DNA of 9,711 bases from 0-14-3-00-41-53 sp041500225. Lineage in GTDB: Bacteria; Nitrospirota; Thermodesulfovibrionia; Thermodesulfovibrionales; SM23-35. The translations under genes and the position numbers were made by a program. This document shows, piece by piece, positions 6,316 through 9,711 of the stretch. Where the stretch lies: NCBI GenBank assembly GCA_041500225.1, contig JBGQLV010000078.1, forward strand, positions 1 through 9,711, in the 5' to 3' direction. The notes below the pieces were generated by a model. It searched no databases, was not told the DNA's origin, and was given only the letters and a program-made list of their open reading frames with translations. Positions within the stretch are counted from its first letter, which is position 1; the number at the start of each line of letters is the position of its first letter.

Positions 6316-6343
6316 AATAGGGGGACATTCTTTTCCCGCTATT
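6316..6343. repeat. Hairpin directly after the YeiH stop codon
   Basis: AATAG (6316-6320) pairs with CTATT (6339-6343). After one G/G mismatch, GGGA (6322-6325) pairs with TCCC (6334-6337) over an 8-base loop. It lies 2 bases beyond the minus-strand stop of the transporter gene. It carries GGGGGACATTC, related to the TGTCCC scraps elsewhere in the window. It may protect or end the transporter mRNA, but has no T-run, so a repeat remnant is equally likely. Confidence 0.4.
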
Positions 6344-6345
6344 TT

Positions 6346-7704
6346 CTACTGCGCTGTCTTACTTATCCAGAAACTTCCGAATACTAAAACAGAAAGAATA
6401 AAACCCAATGTAGCATTGACTACAACACCTATTGTAAACGCCCAAAATGGCTTTTTACCAGCAGAAGCCAGCTCCCTGAATCTCGTAGTAAGGCCGATGC
6501 TTAAAAAACAAAAGATAAATGCCCATGACCTGAGACTCTTTATAGGTTTAATTAGTTCCGGCTTAAGAATCTTTTCATAATCCTGAAGGGAATAACCAGA
6601 TGCGATTATTGTAATAATAACCGAGGCAACAAAAAAACCGAGGACAAACTTAGGGAATCTCCACCATATCTCCGATGCCTTAGGTCTCGTGCCGCACTCC
6701 TCTTTTTCCCATTTCAAGCATGCAATCAGGGCGAATGCAAATGACCATATCCCAAGCCATATATCTCTTCCTATGACCTTCATAAGGGTAAAAGATCTCA
6801 CGGCGACATCTTCAACACCTTTCATATTATCGTAAGTAACTGCTGCTGCAAGGCCTGCTGCATCAGCAAATTCAGATGACCCAACCCATGCACCTACCGG
6901 TGCTGCTTCCAGGTCCAAAAATTTTGAGAAATAGGGTATAAAGAATATCATGACAATAGCCCAGATAGTTACCAATGCGATGGTTACGGAGATATCTTCC
7001 TTTTTTGCCTTCACCGCGCCACCGACTGCTATTGCTGCAGATACACCACAGATTGCAGCGCCAACTCCGAGGACAGCACCAAACCTCTTATCGAGTCCAA
7101 AGAGCTTGTGTGCTACAAAGTATATAGTAAGACATGTGACTACAGAAATAATTGTCGCCTGCAAAAAAGCAATGGGACCGGCCCATATAATGAGGGTAAA
7201 AGGAAGTGTTGCACCGAGCAGGACGATACCGGTCTTTATGTAATATTCTACCCTGAAACCGGAATCCATCCATTTCGGCAATCTTATAGTATTCGATATG
7301 AAAAGTCCCAGTAACAGGGCGACGAGAGGTGCCTCAAATCCGTGAGAGGTCAAGGGTTTGTATTCTCCAATTATGAAAGTTATTATTGACAGGACATACA
7401 GAAAGATGAAAGACGGAATATATTCAGATTGCTTGAAACCTAATATCCTGGTACTTATACTGAAAACTATCAACCAGAAAATGAATTGCAGGGCATACCA
7501 CCCAATGTTCGTTGAAAAGTGCTCTACGAGTTTTCCGAAATCTGTCCAGGCAGGAGGAAGAACGCTCAGGGATTTAAGGAAAGGATTGCCGCTATAAAAA
7601 AATGATATAGCAGCGATTACAATCCCCAGACCCAGATATATCGCCCACCAATCCTCTTTTAGATATAGTTCTTTCCATCCCATGGGTTTTTTTGCTTCTT
7701 CCAT
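6346..7704 (-). CDS. YeiH/UPF0324 family membrane transporter (putative sulfate exporter family)
   Basis: This 452-residue polytopic inner-membrane protein belongs to the YeiH family, annotated as putative sulfate exporters. Substrate is not proven for most members. Conserved segments include PLVALLLGLFISNTIRLP (from residue 126), YYIKTGIVLLGATLPF (154), FGAVLGVGAAICGVSAAIAV (208) and VGSSEFADAAGLAAAV (274). About ten hydrophobic spans are visible. E. coli YeiH has about 350 residues, so this copy has roughly 100 extra N-terminal residues with two added hydrophobic stretches (about 20-37 and 69-88). ATG 7704 is chosen over an upstream ATG at 7770 because AGGAGGGG ends four bases before it, and because the longer start would lie inside the predicted promoter. 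It diverges from the nucleotidase gene. No sulfur gene lies nearby to support the sulfate role. Confidence 0.85.
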   Translation of the reverse strand: MEEAKKPMGWKELYLKEDWWAIYLGLGIVIAAISFFYSGNPFLKSLSVLPPAWTDFGKLVEHFSTNIGWYALQFIFWLIVFSISTRILGFKQSEYIPSFIFLYVLSIITFIIGEYKPLTSHGFEAPLVALLLGLFISNTIRLPKWMDSGFRVEYYIKTGIVLLGATLPFTLIIWAGPIAFLQATIISVVTCLTIYFVAHKLFGLDKRFGAVLGVGAAICGVSAAIAVGGAVKAKKEDISVTIALVTIWAIVMIFFIPYFSKFLDLEAAPVGAWVGSSEFADAAGLAAAVTYDNMKGVEDVAVRSFTLMKVIGRDIWLGIWSFAFALIACLKWEKEECGTRPKASEIWWRFPKFVLGFFVASVIITIIASGYSLQDYEKILKPELIKPIKSLRSWAFIFCFLSIGLTTRFRELASAGKKPFWAFTIGVVVNATLGFILSVLVFGSFWISKTAQ

Positions 7705-7741
7705 AAGACCCCTCCTTCCTCTATAATTATTAGTTGGAAAT

Positions 7742-7770
7742 AGGTTAGCTCCGTTGATACCAAAAGTCAA
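7742..7770 (-). promoter_or_regulatory. Promoter of the YeiH-type transporter gene
   Basis: On the minus strand TTGACT (7770-7765), a 17-base spacer and TAACCT (7747-7742) form a candidate promoter with a strong -35 and a weak -10. Transcription would start near 7735, giving a leader of about 30 bases that includes the AGGAGGGG ribosome binding site. Confidence 0.4.
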
Positions 7771-7808
7771 TACGCATCCTCAAGTTAAGATCTGCTCGCT
7801 GAGTACCT

Positions 7809-7837
7809 TTGACTTGCATTGTTTTGTAGGGTAATAT
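7809..7837 (+). promoter_or_regulatory. Promoter of the nucleotidase-like gene
   Basis: TTGACT (7809-7814), exactly 17 bases, then TAATAT (7832-7837) is a strong sigma70-type match. The predicted start near 7844 leaves a leader of about 84 bases before ATG 7928. A nine-codon frame, MNEQNRYLE (7857-7886), lies in this leader, without a convincing ribosome binding site. Confidence 0.6.
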
Positions 7838-7927
7838 GATAACAGTTAAACGGACAATGAATGAGCAGAATAGGTACTTAGAATGAAGAGAAGAATAAGG
7901 TGAAAAGAGTAGGGGGGCGGAGATCGA

Positions 7928-8485
7928 ATGGATTTGTCCAAAATTGACAAAATGCAAAGAATTATAGTTGACATAGACAATACTTTGTGGGATTTTGCAT
8001 CTATTTTTCAGAACAGGTTAAAGAAAATAGCCCCTGATATCCCGCCTATAGCCGATTGGGAATGGGACTTCTACATGGACTATATAAGCATAGAAGAACT
8101 TTACAGCATCATCAATAATATACACATAGAGCAAGATCTGTTCGAGCCTTTTCCTTCTGCCAAGTGGTTTCTCGAGTCCATCCTTGATAAAGGCTATGAA
8201 ATTACCATAGCCTCTCACAGGCAAGAAAATTCAAGAGGAGCTACTGAAAATTTCCTTAAAAAGCATAACCTGCCATATACTGAACTACACTTAAGCAACA
8301 ACAAGGCGGTACTCTTTGACTCAAGTATAGCACTTGTTGACGATGCCCCTCACCTTCTCGATGAAGCAAAACAGAAAGGTCTTATCTGCACAGGACTTAG
8401 CCGTCCCTGGAATAAAAATACAAAACATCCTCTTTTCGAATCTCTTGAAGAGGTCTTTGAATTTCTATTAAAAAGAACTGCATAA
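7928..8485 (+). CDS. HAD-superfamily 5'(3')-deoxyribonucleotidase-like phosphatase
   Basis: The 185-residue soluble protein fits the small HAD phosphatases of the 5'-nucleotidase type (NT5C/YqfW-like), which remove phosphate from nucleoside monophosphates. Motif I is VDIDNTLWD, with nucleophile Asp15 and acid/base Asp17. Motif II is ITIASH (Ser96), motif III uses Lys126 in NNKAVLF, and motif IV is ALVDDAPHLL (Asp138, Asp139). The stretch between motifs I and II, rich in aromatic and acidic residues (ADWEWDFYMDY), is a helical cap as in this subfamily. GGAG at 7919-7922 lies 5 bases before ATG 7928, which supports that start over the internal Met9. It is monocistronic as far as can be seen. 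True substrate is uncertain: a house-cleaning role for nucleotides or another phosphomonoester are both possible. Confidence 0.8.
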   Translation: MDLSKIDKMQRIIVDIDNTLWDFASIFQNRLKKIAPDIPPIADWEWDFYMDYISIEELYSIINNIHIEQDLFEPFPSAKWFLESILDKGYEITIASHRQENSRGATENFLKKHNLPYTELHLSNNKAVLFDSSIALVDDAPHLLDEAKQKGLICTGLSRPWNKNTKHPLFESLEEVFEFLLKRTA

Positions 8486-8526
8486 CAACTGTGAAGTGGG
8501 TAAGAGGTCTAATTTATTGATTTTAT

Positions 8527-8601
8527 TGGAGCGGGCGGCGGGATTCGAACCCGTGACCTTCAGCTTGGGAAGCTGACACTCTACCGCTGAGTTACGCCCG
8601 C
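8527..8601 (-). tRNA. tRNA-Gly (anticodon CCC)
   Basis: The minus strand gives a complete cloverleaf. The acceptor GCGGGCG (8601-8595) pairs with CGCCCGC (8537-8531). The D-arm contains AGCGGTAG. The anticodon arm is CAGC-TTCCCAA-GCTG with anticodon CCC, reading GGG codons. The T-arm is CGGG-TTCGAAT-CCCG. The discriminator base is T (8530), as in bacterial tRNA-Gly, and CCA is encoded at 8529-8527. It stands alone, with no neighbouring tRNA in the window. Confidence 0.95.
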
Positions 8602-8621
8602 ATATCAATGACTTACGGCGT

Positions 8622-8627
8622 ATTATA
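8622..8627 (-). promoter_or_regulatory. -10 box of the tRNA-Gly promoter
   Basis: The minus strand reads TATAAT (8627-8622), a perfect -10 box, about 21 bases upstream of the tRNA. Transcription should begin near 8615 with a GC-rich start region (GCC), typical of stable-RNA promoters. The -35 region is poor: TGACGA or ATGACG lies 18-19 bases further upstream. Confidence 0.5.
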
Positions 8628-8689
8628 ACATGGAGTGTCATAAATCGTCATAAAAAAATATAAAAAGAGAGAAAACTATTATTGCGGAT

Positions 8690-8714
8690 CAAAGCCTTCA
8701 ATTACAAGGCTTTG
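8690..8714. repeat. Perfect 9-bp hairpin
   Basis: CAAAGCCTT (8690-8698), loop CAATTAC, AAGGCTTTG (8706-8714) is a perfect inverted repeat. No T-run follows on either strand, so it is not a standard intrinsic terminator. It is downstream of nothing on the plus strand except the nucleotidase gene some 200 bases away. It may be a repeat remnant or an operator-like palindrome. Confidence 0.5.
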
Positions 8715-8840
8715 TGAGCTATTTACAGGCCTTTTGTTGAACCCCATTTTTCAATGAAAATTTCAAATTTCCGATACTATATTTCGTCCCGAAAGTGAGA
8801 TGAGTTTTCTACCTCTATCACATAGAAGTCATTACTGCTA

Positions 8841-8858
8841 AAAATTCTGTCCCCTGCT
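8841..8858 (+). repeat. Second copy of the AAAATyCTGTCCyCTGCT motif
   Basis: AAAATTCTGTCCCCTGCT here matches AAAATCCTGTCCTCTGCT at 187-204 in 16 of 18 bases. Both lie in gene-free DNA in the same orientation, about 8.6 kb apart. A related ACCCTGTCCCC occurs at 3555-3566. This suggests a dispersed short repeat or mobile-element end. Confidence 0.45.
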
Positions 8859-9098
8859 GATTACTAAAAAAAACTCACAACCCAATGCTTCCAGTGAGGG
8901 GGGTGAATTGCTTCCGTAAAATAAGTTGAACTTCAGGTCGCAATGCAACAGTTCAAACGCAAATCGATAAGAATGATTTTCTTGACTCCAAAGTCCCTCT
9001 CAGAAGTCCGGCCGTCTTGAGATTCATTAAGAGCTTGGCAGCTGGCTCAGCCTTGCTCCCTGTAAATGAGAAATCATTGAAATATTATTGTCTTTTAA

Positions 9099-9200
9099 TA
9101 CGCCTTTGGCCCGGTTATGAGCATATGGTTTACATCCCTTGCACTGGTGGGGATAGCCTCTGTCTCAGAAGCACCGGATGTTCTCAGTACACGTGGTGGT
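9099..9200 (+). pseudogene. Fragment resembling a Kup-type potassium transporter
   Basis: A 34-codon open stretch between a TAA (9096-9098) and a TGA (9201-9203) reads YAFGPVMSIWFTSLALVGI, then EAPDVLSTRGG. In Kup/HAK potassium transporters, a loop is followed by FGPVMLxWF, a hydrophobic helix ending in LGL, and a P-x-VL segment. The match in order and spacing is good. No start codon, no continuation and no other Kup segment is visible around it, so it would be a small remnant of a lost gene. The identification rests on remembered family motifs and could be chance. Confidence 0.3.
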
Positions 9201-9227
9201 TGAATTATTCTGTAACCCTGCTATACT
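9200..9227 (+). promoter_or_regulatory. Promoter of the PAS sensor gene
   Basis: TTGAAT (9200-9205), a 16-base spacer and TATACT (9222-9227) form a good sigma70-type promoter. The start is predicted near 9234, about 13 bases before the GTG start codon. AAGGGG (9235-9240) in this short leader is the ribosome binding site. Confidence 0.5.
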
Positions 9228-9246
9228 ATGAGCTAAGGGGATCATA

Positions 9247-9711
9247 GTGCTTATGAAGAAACATGATTTTCCTGGAATTGTAGACATACTCGAAACAGTC
9301 CGCGAACCGCTTTTGGTTCTGGATGCTGACCTGAATATTTTCTCTGCCAACCGGAGCTTCTATAACATCTTCAAGGTAGAGCAGGGAGAAACCATCGGAC
9401 ATCTCATCTTCGATGTCGGCAACAAACAGTGGGACATCCCTGCGCTTCGGACATTGCTTGAGGACATTCTCCCAACACATAAACGGTTTGATAACTACGA
9501 AGTTGAGCATGATTTCCCCACTATCGGCCACAAAACAATGCTCCTAAATGCCCGCCAGGTCTATCGGAAAGATGTCGGCACGCAGATGATACTGCTTGCC
9601 ATTGAGGACATTACCGAGCGTAGGGAGATAGAAAAGGGGCTGGAAAAAGCCCGTAAAGAACTGGAAGTAACTAAAATATCCGAAGATGAAGCCCGCGAAT
9701 TCGCCGAGAGC
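9247..9711 (+). CDS. PAS-domain signalling protein, probable sensor histidine kinase (N-terminal part)
   Basis: The frame is open from 9247 to the window edge, giving 155 codons. GTG 9247 is 6 bases after AAGGGG; an ATG at 9253 two codons later is possible but sits 12 bases away. A PAS domain covers about residues 8-125 (IVDILETVREPLLVLDADLN, FSANRSFYNIFKV, then LLAIEDITERRE at its end). A charged coiled coil follows (EKGLEKARKELEVTKIS). The last residues, EDEAREFAES, resemble the linker that precedes a further PAS domain in multi-PAS kinases, so a second PAS and then a kinase core are expected beyond the edge. There is no signal peptide or membrane segment, so it should act in the cytoplasm. 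Ligand and partner regulator are not visible. A diguanylate cyclase or CheB/CheR-type output is possible. Confidence 0.8.
   Translation, partial: MLMKKHDFPGIVDILETVREPLLVLDADLNIFSANRSFYNIFKVEQGETIGHLIFDVGNKQWDIPALRTLLEDILPTHKRFDNYEVEHDFPTIGHKTMLLNARQVYRKDVGTQMILLAIEDITERREIEKGLEKARKELEVTKISEDEAREFAES

Larger units (their letters stand above)
8602..9199. other. Gene-free stretch with decayed sequence
   Basis: About 600 bases with no intact gene. After the tRNA promoter come a perfect hairpin at 8690-8714, AT-rich DNA with many stops, the CTGTCCCC-type motif at 8841-8858, and a transporter-like fragment from 9099. A 76-codon plus frame at 9017-9247 is open, but it overlaps the fragment in another frame and reads like chance sequence. 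The region looks like a graveyard of old genes and repeats. Confidence 0.5.

Noticed and set aside
9017..9247. 76-codon plus-strand frame before the PAS gene
   Set aside because: It overlaps the Kup-like fragment in a different frame and the PAS promoter, lacks a good ribosome binding site and has odd Cys/Trp-rich composition.
9226..9531. 101-codon minus-strand frame over the PAS gene
   Set aside because: The plus strand encodes a recognisable PAS domain with promoter and ribosome binding site; the antisense frame has no family features.
1..9711. CRISPR array, riboswitch, integrase or attachment site
   Set aside because: No regularly spaced direct repeats, no recognisable riboswitch core and no integrase were seen; the tRNA-Gly end is not duplicated elsewhere in the window.

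Overview
This is a moderately AT-rich bacterial chromosome segment. It has sigma70-like promoters, Shine-Dalgarno sites on some genes and a tRNA-Gly with an encoded CCA end. Gene content (ADP-forming acyl-CoA synthetase, a BioD-like/DRTGG partner, a YeiH-type transporter, a PAS sensor, inositol lipid synthesis) and the scattered GC-rich palindromic scraps fit an anaerobic, environmental, Gram-negative-type lineage such as Nitrospirota, Desulfobacterota or anammox Planctomycetota. The sequence alone does not decide the phylum.

Layout. 1-87 may be the last codons of an upstream gene, followed by a repeat-bearing spacer. 374-2470 and 2472-3545 (+) form an operon: a fused ADP-forming acetate/acyl-CoA ligase, then a BioD-like P-loop plus DRTGG protein, read from a promoter placed so close to the ATG that the mRNA should be leaderless. 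3620-5712 (+) is a second tight unit: a truncated IS1-type transposase N-terminus (zinc finger plus helix-turn-helix), inositol-3-phosphate synthase (ino1) and a CDP-alcohol phosphatidyltransferase. The last two together should make a phosphatidylinositol-type lipid. This unit also starts at a near-consensus promoter that predicts a leaderless message.

5713-6345 is a convergent spacer. It holds a small minus-strand CxxC protein, traces of decayed minus-strand reading frames and a large composite palindrome. 6346-7704 (-) is a YeiH/UPF0324 membrane transporter with an extended N-terminus. It diverges from a HAD-family 5'-nucleotidase-like gene (7928-8485, +), and each has its own TTGACT-N17 promoter. 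A tRNA-Gly(CCC) lies at 8527-8601 (-). The 645 bases after it have no intact gene, but contain a perfect 9-bp hairpin, a short motif also seen near the left end, and a fragment resembling a Kup potassium transporter. A PAS-domain sensor protein starts at 9247 and runs off the right edge.

No defence island, CRISPR array, prophage or intact mobile element is visible. The most unusual points are the transposase fragment sitting as first gene of the inositol-lipid operon, the two predicted leaderless promoters, and the repeat element whose arm supplies a possible ribosome binding site to the small CxxC protein.
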